Source of the DNA: CAVSKL01 sp963728475 [NCBI: Candidatus Eiseniibacteriota bacterium]
GTDB lineage: Bacteria > Eisenbacteria > RBG-16-71-46 > JABDJR01
Direction: 5' to 3'
DNA: 64,000 bases
Assembly (NCBI GenBank): GCA_963728475.1
Contig: CAVSKL010000002.1
Span: 952,358-1,016,357, forward strand
The notes under the pieces were generated by a model. It was not told the DNA's origin, searched no databases, and saw nothing but the letters and a program-made list of their open reading frames with translations. The translations under genes and the position numbers were made by a program. Positions 48,411 through 56,870 of the stretch are shown here, piece by piece (the first letter of the stretch is position 1; the number at the start of each line of letters is the position of its first letter).

Positions 48411-48507
48411 GAGCTTCTCGATGCGCTGGGGATCGTGGCGCTCTCTCATACCACCAGCATGAGACCCCCGAGGGGGCTACGGAAGAGTGGGGTTCACAGA
48501 ACGCTTA
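48411..48507. repeat. 97-bp direct repeat, copy 1 (IS66-like end or recombinase attachment site)
   Basis: Matches 54930-55026 in the same orientation with 9 differences in 97 ungapped positions. It contains a near-palindrome TCTCATACCACCAGCATGAGA and ends GAAGAGTGGGGTTCACAGAACGCTTAC; read on the minus strand it starts GTAAGCG, as IS66-family terminal repeats do. Confidence 0.75.
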
Positions 48508-48518
48508 CACGTTTTCCA

Positions 48519-48547
48519 TTGACTCCGCCCGTCCCGAGGCGTAGACA
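48519..48547 (+). promoter_or_regulatory. Sigma-70-like promoter pointing into the beta-helix gene
   Basis: TTGACT (48519-48524), 17 bases, TAGACA (48542-48547). It starts just outside the end of repeat copy 1 and reads toward the beta-helix lipoprotein gene at 48885. Confidence 0.45.
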
Positions 48548-48884
48548 ATCACCTTCGTCGGGAGGCGGGGACGCACACCCCTTGACGCCGCATCCTCCGG
48601 CGATCCGCCCCCGGCGCACGCGCCACGCGAGAAGCTGAAAGCAGGTCAGGTCGCATGCACGCACGAAATGGCATGCGACGGTGCGTACGGGCAGGCGTAT
48701 CCCGGCACCTGGCTCACCGCGGCCGCCGCGTCATACCTTTCCTACAAGAGCTTTGTGGCCGAGCCGGCCACGGGCCCCCGCTCCAGGGGTGGTGTGCTCC
48801 GGCTGGAGCTATCCACGCCAAGAGAAGTTCGGAGTGCCGCCTGGGGTCGCCCCGTTCAGGCCGTCGAGATAGGGGGAGGTGTTG

Positions 48885-50531
48885 GTGAAACGCACCAGGC
48901 CCACAGCCATTCCTCTCTGGAGGGGGGTCATCGGCGCCGTTCTGGTGGGTGGAGCCGCGTTCGGGGGAGCCTCTTGCGGCCGCCAGGCCACCAAGCCGGG
49001 CAAGCCTCTCTGCCTGGTCGAGCCCGATACCCTGGACTTCGGCCGGGTGGAGATCGACAGCATGAAGATCCGGACGTTTGTCGTGCGGAACGCGGGAAGC
49101 GCCGGGGAGCCGGTCTCGGTTTCGCTGGGCTGCCCGCCTTTCGAGCTCCTGGAGGGAGGGGGGGACACCACCCTCGCCCCCGGTGAGTCCTTGGCGGTTC
49201 GGGTGGAGTTTGCACCCAGGGAGCGGGACTCGGTGCGGTGCGTGGTGGACCTGGGGAGCATCTCCTGTGGCGGGGTGGCGCTCATCGCCAATGCCTCCCG
49301 CACCTGGCGCATCCGACCGGACGGGACCGGGGATGCGCCGACGGTGCAGGCGGGGATCGACAGTTCGGAGGACGGCGACGTGGTGCTGGTGGGTCCGGGG
49401 ACCTACTACGAGAACATCAACCTGGAAGGGAAGGCGATTCACCTGCTGAGCAAATCTGGCCCGGTCGTGACGGTGCTGGATGGCAGCCGGGAGGACTCGA
49501 CCGTTGTCAACTGCGAGTCGGGGGAAACCAATGACACCATCATTGAGGGGTTTACGATCACGGGAGGGAGGGGGTGGACGCCTCTAGGGGACACCACCAC
49601 CAAAGCTGGTGGCGGCATTAGTTGCTACCACTCGACTCCCATAATACGAAACAACGTAATTCGCGACAATCAGGCTCTAAATGGTCCCAGAGGAGGGAAC
49701 TCACGAGGAGGGGCTATCAACATCGGATCACGTGGGGCATCCCAACCCATGATCGTGGAGGGGAACATCATCGAAGGCAACTACTGTTCACGGAATTCCG
49801 GAGGAATCAACATTGCAGGTCCCTGCATCATCCAGGACAACGTGATCCGGGGGAACTCGACGGGGACTGGGGACGGCGGTGGTCTCTACCTGCTCGGCAC
49901 GGTGGGGCACGTCGTGATCCGGAGAAATCTAATCGTGGAGAACCACGCCGCGGATCATGGGGGGGGGCTGTACCTGGGCAACGTATTCGGAGGCGACCCC
50001 AACCTTATCGAAGTGAGCGGGAACATAATCGTCGCAAATGCGGCGCTCGGTTCCGACGGGCCCGACTATTGCAGCGGCGCCGGCATTTGGGTCTTCGGGG
50101 GTGCCTACATCCATCACAACACTCTCGCCCTGAATGTTGCGGAGACCGAGGGTAGCGGTCTGACGGGAGGTGGACTCTGCCTCCGGCGCGCAGTACGGGG
50201 GACCCGGGTGGAATACAACTTGTTCTACAGGAACGACGAGGGGGGGCTCGTCACCGACGACCGCACGACGGCTGAACTCCTCCGAAACCTCTTTTACGGA
50301 GACACCAGGGCCGACATTGAGTCTCTTGATGGCGCCGAAATCTCTGAGAACGGAGACCTCTTCATGGATCCCCTCTTCTGCGACACGACCGCAACAAGCC
50401 AGGGAGGGCTGGCAGCTGGCTCTCCCGCTCTGATCCAGCCCTACGGGGTGATCGGAGCAGTTTCCGAACCGGGGTGCTCGCTACCCGAGGCGAAACCTTC
50501 CGTGTGGGCGCAGGGCTTACCGCGCGAGTAA
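48885..50531 (+). CDS. Right-handed beta-helix lipoprotein with N-terminal HYDIN/ASH-like domain
   Basis: A 548-aa exported protein from GTG 48885, five bases after GGGGGAGG. A lipoprotein-like signal ends GGAAFGGASC. Residues about 40-130 form an ASH/HYDIN-type Ig fold (LDFGRVEIDSMKIRTFVVRN, LAPGESLAVRVEFAPRERD). Then TWRIRPDGTGDAPTVQAGID opens a right-handed parallel beta-helix with many N-x-I/V turns (IIRNNVIRDN, MIVEGNIIEGN, VVIRRNLIVEN). The end DPLFCDTTATSQGGLAAGSP is the typical closing piece of such proteins. Codon use is less GC-biased than in the core genes, a sign of recent acquisition. Pectin-lyase-like fold; no catalytic residues assigned, so surface or adhesive role is as likely as an enzyme. 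Confidence 0.8.
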   Translation: MKRTRPTAIPLWRGVIGAVLVGGAAFGGASCGRQATKPGKPLCLVEPDTLDFGRVEIDSMKIRTFVVRNAGSAGEPVSVSLGCPPFELLEGGGDTTLAPGESLAVRVEFAPRERDSVRCVVDLGSISCGGVALIANASRTWRIRPDGTGDAPTVQAGIDSSEDGDVVLVGPGTYYENINLEGKAIHLLSKSGPVVTVLDGSREDSTVVNCESGETNDTIIEGFTITGGRGWTPLGDTTTKAGGGISCYHSTPIIRNNVIRDNQALNGPRGGNSRGGAINIGSRGASQPMIVEGNIIEGNYCSRNSGGINIAGPCIIQDNVIRGNSTGTGDGGGLYLLGTVGHVVIRRNLIVENHAADHGGGLYLGNVFGGDPNLIEVSGNIIVANAALGSDGPDYCSGAGIWVFGGAYIHHNTLALNVAETEGSGLTGGGLCLRRAVRGTRVEYNLFYRNDEGGLVTDDRTTAELLRNLFYGDTRADIESLDGAEISENGDLFMDPLFCDTTATSQGGLAAGSPALIQPYGVIGAVSEPGCSLPEAKPSVWAQGLPRE

Positions 50532-50671
50532 GACTTCCCCTTCTCCAAAGCGGCCCAGGGGAAGGGTAGGCAAAAGCAGGGCCGCGGAAACAAGCAGGGA
50601 CGGGGCGGTGGCCCAAGCCGGCAAGCACAGGTCCACCGCTCCCGCCCCCCGAACCGGAAAGGAGGATGGCT

Positions 50672-53455
50672 ATGAAAGCCATCTTAGTCCTCGTCCTGGT
50701 TCTGGCCGCCCTTGGTGGGGTGACCGCAACCAGGGTACAGGCGCAGACCCCGGATACGCTACTGGTTCCTTCGCATATCGGGACCATTGCGGTTGCCATG
50801 GACTCTGCGTCCGCCGGCGACCTGATCCTCGTGTCGTACGCGGATCTGAACGACCACAACGTCGCGTACTCGGACGTCTTCACCATCAAGTCTGGCGTGA
50901 AGGTCGTCGCGGCCAGCGGCCAGACCCCGATCATCGACGGGGGCAGCCTCCGTGCCACGGCGGTGGCCTTCGCGCCCGGCGCCTCGTCGAGCACGATCCT
51001 CCAGGGGTTCACGATCCGCGGAGGCACGGACACCGTGGTGGTGGTGAGGGGAAGCGGGACCATTCGGGACTGCACCATCGGCGACATTTCGAGCACCATC
51101 CCGCCCTACGGCAGCGCGGGGATCCACATCGAGGGGGACGGCAGCGTCAAGCACTGCACGATCTCGATGACGAAGCACGTTAACGCCGGGATCAGAGCGC
51201 TGGGACCGATCCTGGTCGATAGCTGCACGGTCGAGACGAACAGCGTCAATGGCCCCTCCGACGGATTCTTCCTCCAGGAATCCGGCGGTACGCCGGACCT
51301 CCAGCACAGCTCGGTCACCGGGGCCGGGGCCGGGCTCAACAACGGGGTGCTCGCGGAAGGGACGGTGACCGTTGAGAACTGCGACGTGGGCCCGACGAAC
51401 CCCAGCTCGTCGTGCAACGGCTTCGCGTTCGACGACGGGAGCCCGACGATGAGCGACTGCTCTATCACTCTTCCCGATGGCATCGGGGTCGAGAGCGGAT
51501 GGCAAGGTAACGCTACCACCCTGACGATGGTCGATTGCACCATCGATGTGGACTATGGTACCGGGATTGATTGTGAGGCAGGGTCGGTAGCTGGATTCAA
51601 TACCGTCGTCACCATTCACGAAGCAGACACGTACAACACCGGCATCCAGGTTGCAACGTCGAGTGGGCCGAACGTGTCGACGGTGAAGGGTGTCTTGGTC
51701 CGTGGACTGACGCACTACGGCGCCGGGGTTGACGTCTTCGACGACGGCGCGGTGATCGAGAACGTGACCGTGGATGGATTCGAGCTGGGCTTCTACGACA
51801 GCAACCATGGCTCGGTCAAGAACACGGTTCAGAATTGCATCGCCAGCAACTACGGCAACGTGGGGTTCGACTACGTGACGGCGGCCTACTGCATCGCCGA
51901 TGGCAGCGGGTCGACCGCATACGGTGACTGCGTGACGGACGCCACGGACAAGACCGAGGACCCGCTCTACTGCGACGCCTCGGGGGGCGCGTTCACCCTG
52001 CGGGTCGACTCCTACGGGAACCCGCACAACAACGGCAGCGGCGAGGAGATCGGCGCCTACCCGGTGGCCTGCATGTACGGGACGCTGGTCCGGGACGCGG
52101 ACTACGAGGAGGGCGGCACGCTGGACTTCCCCGGCGATCTCACGGTGCCCTCCGGGAAGACCCTCACCCTGGGGGCGGCGACCACGGTGAAGGCGGGGCC
52201 GGGGGATAGCCAGGACGGCGGGGCGGATACCACCCTGACCGAACTCGTCGTGGACGGGACCCTGGACGTGACGGGGACCTCCGCAGACGGTGTCACCTTC
52301 GACTCGGGGGCGTCGCCCAGAGGCGAAGGGGACTGGTACGGCCTCTACGCCGGGGACGGGTCCACCATGAACCTGGCCTACGCGACGGTGAAGTACGCGG
52401 AGACGGGGGCAGCTTACGACGACGCGGACGGAGGGATCGTGCGCCACTGCACGTTCTCCAACAACGAGGACCTGGACCTCGTGGTCGGCGTCTACTCCAG
52501 CTCGTCGGTCGAGGTCGACACCTGCACGGTGGACGTGGGAGGCGGGAGCGGCATCCAGCTCACCAACGACGGGAGCGGAGTAAACCTCATCGGGAACTCC
52601 GTTTACGGAGGTTTCTCCAGCGTCCGGGGGATCTACGGCCTCCTGGACTCGGGGACCGGCACCGCAAGCGGTAACTCGGTGAGCGGCTTCGTGTTCGGCT
52701 CCGCCATCGGGATCCACTCGGGCGGGATGACGTTCGTCAAGAACAACGTCTCCGGGTCCAAGTACGGGTTCGAGGTGACCGGGGGGACGGCGGTCCTGGG
52801 CGACACCACCGACTCGGGGAGCGACAACCTGGCCCACGGGAACACCGACGGCCTGTACTGCACCGGGGCCGGGGCGGCGCCCACGGTGCGGGAGTCCCAG
52901 TTCTACTCGAACAGCGTGGGGGTGCTGGCCCGGAGCAGCGCCTCGCCGGACCTGGGGAACAGCGCGCACCACGGCTACAACTCGTTCTACAGCAACACGA
53001 GCTACTGCGTGCGAAACACCACGTCGGGAACGGCGGTGGACGCGCTCGGGGACTGGTGGGGGAGCTGCAGCGCGCCGACCTGCACGAGCGGGCCGGTGCT
53101 GACGTTGCTGTGGCTCTGCAGCCAGCCCGCGAGCGTGGAGGAGCCGATCGCCCAGGTGGGCGACGGCCGGCCCGGGTTCCGGGTGATGGGCGCGGCCCCC
53201 AATCCCACGGCGGGAGCGGGACGGATCCTCTTCCACCTGGACGGCGCCCCGTCGCGGGTGGAGGCCCAGGTGTTCGACGTGGCCGGGCGGCTGGTGCGGT
53301 CGCTGGGCCCCGAGGAGTTCCCGGCCGGGGATCAGGCCCTGACCTGGGACGGCCGGGACCGCTCCGGCCGGCCGGTGGGCGAAGGCCTCTACTTCGTCCG
53401 GGTCCAGGCGGGGTCGGAGCCCGCCGCCACCACCAAGATCCTGGTCGTCCGGTAG
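50672..53455 (+). CDS. Secreted right-handed beta-helix protein with C-terminal sorting tail
   Basis: A 927-aa exported protein. ATG 50672 lies six bases after AAAGGAGG; the ATG at 50666 touches that site. The signal peptide is MKAILVLVLVLAALGGVTAT. Residues about 35-830 are right-handed beta-helix coils (ILQGFTIRGGTDTVVVVRGS, IVRHCTFSNNEDLDLVVGVY, ASGNSVSGFVFGSAIGIHSG). The last about 90 residues are the shared sorting cassette (RVEAQVFDVAGRLVRSLGPE, LTWDGRDRSGRPVGEGLYFV). It stands 17 bases before a small DNRLRE-like gene, evidently one operon. Likely cell-surface or secreted; ligand unknown. Confidence 0.82.
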   Translation: MKAILVLVLVLAALGGVTATRVQAQTPDTLLVPSHIGTIAVAMDSASAGDLILVSYADLNDHNVAYSDVFTIKSGVKVVAASGQTPIIDGGSLRATAVAFAPGASSSTILQGFTIRGGTDTVVVVRGSGTIRDCTIGDISSTIPPYGSAGIHIEGDGSVKHCTISMTKHVNAGIRALGPILVDSCTVETNSVNGPSDGFFLQESGGTPDLQHSSVTGAGAGLNNGVLAEGTVTVENCDVGPTNPSSSCNGFAFDDGSPTMSDCSITLPDGIGVESGWQGNATTLTMVDCTIDVDYGTGIDCEAGSVAGFNTVVTIHEADTYNTGIQVATSSGPNVSTVKGVLVRGLTHYGAGVDVFDDGAVIENVTVDGFELGFYDSNHGSVKNTVQNCIASNYGNVGFDYVTAAYCIADGSGSTAYGDCVTDATDKTEDPLYCDASGGAFTLRVDSYGNPHNNGSGEEIGAYPVACMYGTLVRDADYEEGGTLDFPGDLTVPSGKTLTLGAATTVKAGPGDSQDGGADTTLTELVVDGTLDVTGTSADGVTFDSGASPRGEGDWYGLYAGDGSTMNLAYATVKYAETGAAYDDADGGIVRHCTFSNNEDLDLVVGVYSSSSVEVDTCTVDVGGGSGIQLTNDGSGVNLIGNSVYGGFSSVRGIYGLLDSGTGTASGNSVSGFVFGSAIGIHSGGMTFVKNNVSGSKYGFEVTGGTAVLGDTTDSGSDNLAHGNTDGLYCTGAGAAPTVRESQFYSNSVGVLARSSASPDLGNSAHHGYNSFYSNTSYCVRNTTSGTAVDALGDWWGSCSAPTCTSGPVLTLLWLCSQPASVEEPIAQVGDGRPGFRVMGAAPNPTAGAGRILFHLDGAPSRVEAQVFDVAGRLVRSLGPEEFPAGDQALTWDGRDRSGRPVGEGLYFVRVQAGSEPAATTKILVVR

Positions 53456-53472
53456 GAAAGGAGTTGGGTGTC

Positions 53473-54015
53473 ATGAAGTCGCGCAAGATGAGCTTGCTGT
53501 TGGTGATGGCGGCGGCGGCGCTCTGCCTCCCCCGCCTTGGTGAGGCCAAGGTGCTGACCCTGAGCCCGGCCCAGGTGGCCGCGCTCCCGGCCGACTCGCT
53601 CCGGCAGGCGCGGGCGGCGGTCCAGTTCGACGTCTCCGCGCTTCCGGATGCGGCGAAGATCCGGATCGACTCGGCGGTCTTCCAGTGCCCGGTGCCCGAG
53701 GCGTCCTCGCGCGAGGAGACCGAGTTTCAGGTGTTCCCGCTCGAGAACGCGTGGTCGGTGAACGCGGTGGGCGCGGGGAGCTATCCCCAGGCGTCCGCCA
53801 CCGAGGCCACGGCGTGGGCGATCACGCCGCTGGACTACGAGCGGGAGGGAGGGGGGTTCCTTCGCCTCTTCCTCGATGACTTGGTCCGGGGGTGGGTGAA
53901 AGGGACGACCGCCAACCACGGCTTCGTCATCGTCACGGACCTGTCGTCCACCGGGCTGGTCAACACGCTCAGCGCCGGCACGCTCACGATTCGCTGGGCC
54001 TACAAGGAACGGTAG
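53473..54015 (+). CDS. Small secreted DNRLRE-like protein
   Basis: A 180-aa exported protein with signal peptide MKSRKMSLLLVMAAAALCLP and a single beta-sandwich like DNRLRE / disaggregatase-type domains (AAVQFDVSALPDAAKIRIDS, LRLFLDDLVRGWVKGTTANH, GFVIVTD, TLTIRWAYKER). ATG 53473 is eight bases after AAAGGAG, 17 bases downstream of the beta-helix gene. A fragment of a related gene lies at 62545-62761, again next to a beta-helix gene, so the two families seem to travel together. Role unknown. Confidence 0.7.
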   Translation: MKSRKMSLLLVMAAAALCLPRLGEAKVLTLSPAQVAALPADSLRQARAAVQFDVSALPDAAKIRIDSAVFQCPVPEASSREETEFQVFPLENAWSVNAVGAGSYPQASATEATAWAITPLDYEREGGGFLRLFLDDLVRGWVKGTTANHGFVIVTDLSSTGLVNTLSAGTLTIRWAYKER

Positions 54016-54027
54016 GAAAATAAACAG

Positions 54028-54055
54028 GGCCGGGGCCCGAACCCGGGCTCCGGCC
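54028..54055 (+). terminator. Hairpin terminator after the beta-helix/DNRLRE operon
   Basis: GGCCGGGGCCCG and CGGGCTCCGGCC form a 12-bp stem (one G-T pair) with a four-base loop, 13 bases after the stop codon. No T-run follows. Confidence 0.5.
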
Positions 54056-54232
54056 GCTGCGTCCCCTACCGGCGCACCGCGGGGGTGAGATCTGGCTGGA
54101 GTAAGCGGGCAGATACCAGGAGCGTGACCCACGCGGACTACCATCGGAGGCTATGGGGATCGCGGCCTGAGGGCAAGCACTCCCTGCCCCGGCCCCGGGG
54201 GGGCTCGGCGTTCTTTCCCTTGATCTTCCCTC

Positions 54233-54257
54233 CCTGGCAACGCCTCATGTTGCCAGG
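54233..54257 (+). promoter_or_regulatory. Perfect hairpin covering part of the recombinase Shine-Dalgarno
   Basis: CCTGGCAAC (54233-54241) pairs with GTTGCCAGG (54249-54257) around a seven-base loop. The last three bases of the right arm are the first bases of the AGGAGG ribosome site (54255-54260) of the recombinase, so folding should hinder its translation. Confidence 0.55.
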
Positions 54258-54267
54258 AGGATAACCG

Positions 54268-54852
54268 ATGCCCTATCTCAGCCCACCTACCTTGACCCGC
54301 GTCGAACAGGAGGCGCTCCTGGTAGCAAGCTCCGCCCACCCCCGCGACCACCTCATCTTCTCCCTGGCTCTCGGAACCGGACTACGGCTGTCGGAGATCG
54401 TGGGGCTGAACGTGGGGGATCTGTACTTCCCGGATGGGAGGCCGCGGGGACGCGATCCGACTGCGCGGGAGATCGCCAAGGGAGGCCGCGTCGGCGACGT
54501 GTTCCTGCCGGATGCGCTGGCACCCAAGCTCGTGACGTTCTGGGCGTACAAGCTGCGGGCCGGGGAATCCATCACGCATGACGCCCCGCTCCTCTGCAGC
54601 CAGACCGGCACCCGTATCTCCAAGCGCCGCGTCCAGGTCGCGTTCAAGCAGTGGCAGGCGGTTGCTTGCTTCGATCGGCCTTATCCTCTCCATGCCCTCC
54701 GCCACACCGCCGTGACCAACGTCTACCGGGCGTCCAGGGACCTGTTCCTGGCCCAGAGGTTCGCGAGGCACGCGTCGCCGCTCACGACCACGATCTACAT
54801 GCATGCCTCGGACGAGGAGCTCGCCGAGGGGGTCAGGGGAATTCGGTGCTGA
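54268..54852 (+). CDS. Tyrosine recombinase/integrase (catalytic domain)
   Basis: A 194-aa site-specific recombinase of the phage integrase/XerD type. It carries the catalytic residues Arg in GTGLRLSEIVGLNV, His-x-x-Arg in LHALRHTAVTN, His/Arg in FARHASPLTT, and the nucleophile Tyr in TTIYMHASDEEL; the beta-hairpin Lys is likely in EIAKGGRVGDV. The usual N-terminal SAM-like arm domain is almost absent, so the protein is a nearly bare catalytic domain. ATG 54268 follows AGGAGGATAACCG, but a perfect hairpin overlaps that site. The 3' end runs into a 97-bp repeat (54930) whose other copy lies 6.5 kb upstream, the expected layout of an integrase near its attachment site. Active or not is unknown. 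Confidence 0.88.
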   Translation: MPYLSPPTLTRVEQEALLVASSAHPRDHLIFSLALGTGLRLSEIVGLNVGDLYFPDGRPRGRDPTAREIAKGGRVGDVFLPDALAPKLVTFWAYKLRAGESITHDAPLLCSQTGTRISKRRVQVAFKQWQAVACFDRPYPLHALRHTAVTNVYRASRDLFLAQRFARHASPLTTTIYMHASDEELAEGVRGIRC

Positions 54853-54929
54853 ACGCTACCTGTACCTCGCCCCCCGGATTCGGCGGCCAGATCGAACCGG
54901 GTCAAGCCCCCCCGCTCGCGCCGGGCCAA

Positions 54930-55054
54930 GAGCTTCTCGATGTGCTTGGGATCGTGCCGCTGTCTCATGCCACCAGCATGAGACCCCGGGGCGGGCTACG
55001 GAAGAGTGGGGTTCACAGAACGCTTGCGAAGAGTGGGGTTCACAGAACGCTTAC
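54930..55054. repeat. 97-bp direct repeat, copy 2, with a tandem end duplication
   Basis: 54930-55026 matches copy 1; here the palindrome is perfect (TCTCATGCCACCAGCATGAGA). The last 25 bases, GAAGAGTGGGGTTCACAGAA plus CGCTT, are repeated once more at 55028-55052. On the minus strand the frame MRQRHDPKHIEKLLARRERG, GLTRFDLAAESG reads like the N-terminus of an IS66-type TnpA that has lost its remainder. Confidence 0.75.
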
Positions 55055-55061
55055 CACTCAT

Positions 55062-55742
55062 CTACTTGTAGAGCGCCTTCAACCGTCCCCAGGTCGTCCG
55101 CTCCACCGGCGTGCCCTTGCAGCCGATCTCCGGAACAGCTCCGATCGGCCCATTCGGAGCGTTGTACGCCGGGGAGTCATCCCTCAGGGAGAAGTCCCCG
55201 TTTTCCCGGTCACAGAAGAACGGATCGGCGACGATGTTCCCGTTGCGGTCCCACCACGCCGGGCACTCCCCGACCCCGTCTCCCCCAGAGTTCTGCCACG
55301 CGAGGTTGTCTTGCAGGAGCGGTGTAGCGCCCGTTCCACACTGGATTCCGCCACCAACGCAGTAAGCCAGGATGTTCCGCGCAATTAGAGGCGTTCCAGA
55401 GTACCCGCCAAAGTCACAAGAGATGGCGCCTCCATAGCTCGCATCAGTCCTGCACCCAACTACGGTATTCTCGACCAATTCGTAATTCACTCCAAATACA
55501 TCTATGACCCCTCCTCCAAATTCTGCGTTATCTCGTTTCCGGGCCCAGCACTCCCACACGATGTTTCTGCGAACGGTGACGAATATCCCCCCCAGTCCGG
55601 GAGCGGTCATCAAAACCATGCCCCCCCCTTTTGTCAAACGCCACGTTCCCAACAAATACGGCGGCGTCCGGATAGTTGTGGAAAAAGGTTCAGGCGGACC
55701 CTCCGAGCCTCCGGAACCTGTCAACGAGAATGAGACACTCAT
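55062..55742 (-). pseudogene. Beta-helix protein, C-terminal half (gene split by insertion sequences)
   Basis: A 226-codon frame encoding the end of a right-handed beta-helix protein (YELVENTVVGCRTDASYGGA, TPLIARNILAYCVGGGIQCG, GNIVADPFFCDRENGDFSLR). It has no signal peptide or credible start. Its missing first half is at 61667-62548 on the same strand, about 5.9 kb upstream in gene order. The region also has a likely one-base shift at the C8 run 55621-55628: upstream of it the neighbouring frame reads FHNYPDAAVFVGNVAFDKRG, which fits a beta-helix coil, while the annotated frame does not. So the gene is both interrupted and frame-damaged. Confidence 0.75.
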
Positions 55743-55751
55743 CGCGTGAAT

Positions 55752-56870
55752 TTACTGTACGGCCTTGATGAGACCCGACCCCTTGAGAGGGGGGGTACTC
55801 CGGTGACTCCCCAGGTCGAGATCGTTGATCCTGGGACTTCCCTGTGCGTCGATCTCGCGTCGCGATCCGACGATTCCCTCAGTGGAGCGTTCGACCTCGA
55901 TCTTCGGCTTGTTGATCCAAACCTCCCGGGGAAGCGCCGGCGGCTGAGGATTGCCGTTCGTGAACCGTTCCGGATGGGCGGCGTGCGCCTGCGCCAGCAC
56001 GGCGGCGCGCCGGGCGAGCTTCTCCTGCGCGAGTCCGTAGTGCACGTCGTGCGGCGTCAGCAGCCCAAGTCCGCTGTGGCGGTGCTCGGTGTTGTACCAC
56101 GGGAAGAAGTCACCGCCGTGAGCTCGGGCGTCTTGGATCGAGCCGAAGCGTTCCGGAAAGTCCGGCCGGTACTTGAGCGTCTTGAACTGGCTCTCGGAGT
56201 ACGGGTTGTCGTTCGAGACATGCGGTCGGGAGTGCGTTTTTGTGACTCCTAGGTCGGCCAACAGGAACGCCACGGGTTTGGACTTCATCGACGAACCTCG
56301 GTCGGCGTGGATCGTGAGCTGGCCCGGCACGATCCCCTGCCTCGCGCACGACTCCTCGATGAGCCGCCGGGCCAGCACCGCCGACTCCCGGTACGCTACC
56401 ATCCAGCCGACGACGTAGCGGCTGAAGACGTCGAGGATCACGTAGAGGTAGTAGTACGTCCACTTGGCCGGCCCCAGGAGCTTGGTGATGTCCCAACTCC
56501 AAAGCTCACGCGGGCGCGTGGCCAGAAGCTCGGGAGCCGCGTAGGACGGGTGCCTCAGCTGGTCTCGCCGCTCCCGCACTTCGCGATTCGCGGCCAGGAT
56601 GCGATACATGGTCCGCTCCGAGCACAGGTAGTTTTCCTCGTCGAGGAGCGTCGCATAGACTTCGGCCGGGGCAAGGTCCGCGAATCGAGGCTCGTGAAGG
56701 ACCTCAAGCACCGCATCCCGCTCCTCGGGAGTCAATGCCCGGGGGATCGTGCGAGGCTGGGGATCCGGCCTGGGACTGAGGCTGCGGTAGTACGTCGCCC
56801 GGGAGAGCGCCAGAGCGGCGCAGGTGGGAGCAACGCCCAGCCCGGGACCGACGGCCTGTACCGTCTGCAT
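55752..56870 (-). CDS. IS3-family transposase OrfB (DDE integrase core)
   Basis: A 372-aa transposase with an rve-type integrase core: Asp in LWSWDITKLLGPAKWTYYYL, Asp in LTIHADRGSSMKSKPVAFLL, and Glu in NDNPYSESQFKTLKYRPDFP. The N-terminal helix-turn-helix region is CAALALSRATYYRSL. ATG 56870 shares one base with the orfA stop (TGATG). In orfA an A8 run (minus strand, 56928-56921) is positioned for a -1 frameshift; the orfB frame is open from there, so an OrfAB fusion is expected. The C-terminus runs slightly past the inferred left inverted repeat, ending GSGLIKAVQ. Confidence 0.9.
   Translation of the reverse strand: MQTVQAVGPGLGVAPTCAALALSRATYYRSLSPRPDPQPRTIPRALTPEERDAVLEVLHEPRFADLAPAEVYATLLDEENYLCSERTMYRILAANREVRERRDQLRHPSYAAPELLATRPRELWSWDITKLLGPAKWTYYYLYVILDVFSRYVVGWMVAYRESAVLARRLIEESCARQGIVPGQLTIHADRGSSMKSKPVAFLLADLGVTKTHSRPHVSNDNPYSESQFKTLKYRPDFPERFGSIQDARAHGGDFFPWYNTEHRHSGLGLLTPHDVHYGLAQEKLARRAAVLAQAHAAHPERFTNGNPQPPALPREVWINKPKIEVERSTEGIVGSRREIDAQGSPRINDLDLGSHRSTPPLKGSGLIKAVQ
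55787..55835 (+). repeat. Dispersed ~50-bp repeat, copy 1
   Basis: Contains GGGGGGTACTCCGG and TCGAGATCGTTGATCCTGGG. The same block occurs inverted at about 57481-57530 and direct at about 60494-60549, each near the 3' end of a transposase gene. CCCAGG and CCTGGG within it can pair into a hairpin. Confidence 0.6.

Larger units (their letters stand above)
48080..48884. other. 800-base spacer at the border of the accessory region
   Basis: No convincing gene. It holds a repeat copy at 48411-48507, a promoter-like pair at 48519-48547, and an 8-bp inverted repeat TCGCATGC/GCATGCGA at 48651-48658 and 48671-48678. On the minus strand a 41-codon frame (about 48450 down to 48325) begins MRERHDPQRIEKLL and stops in GTGAACCCCAC; it looks like the broken N-terminus of an IS66-type TnpA. 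GC content and codon look differ from the genes to the left. Confidence 0.5.

Noticed and set aside
48668-49186. 172-codon frame starting MACDGAYGQAYPGTW
   Set aside because: Overlaps the beta-helix lipoprotein in another frame; no ribosome site and no recognisable domain.
54090-54230. Possible tRNA or small gene before the recombinase
   Set aside because: No cloverleaf or T-loop consensus and no frame with a ribosome site; only the hairpin at 54233 stands out.
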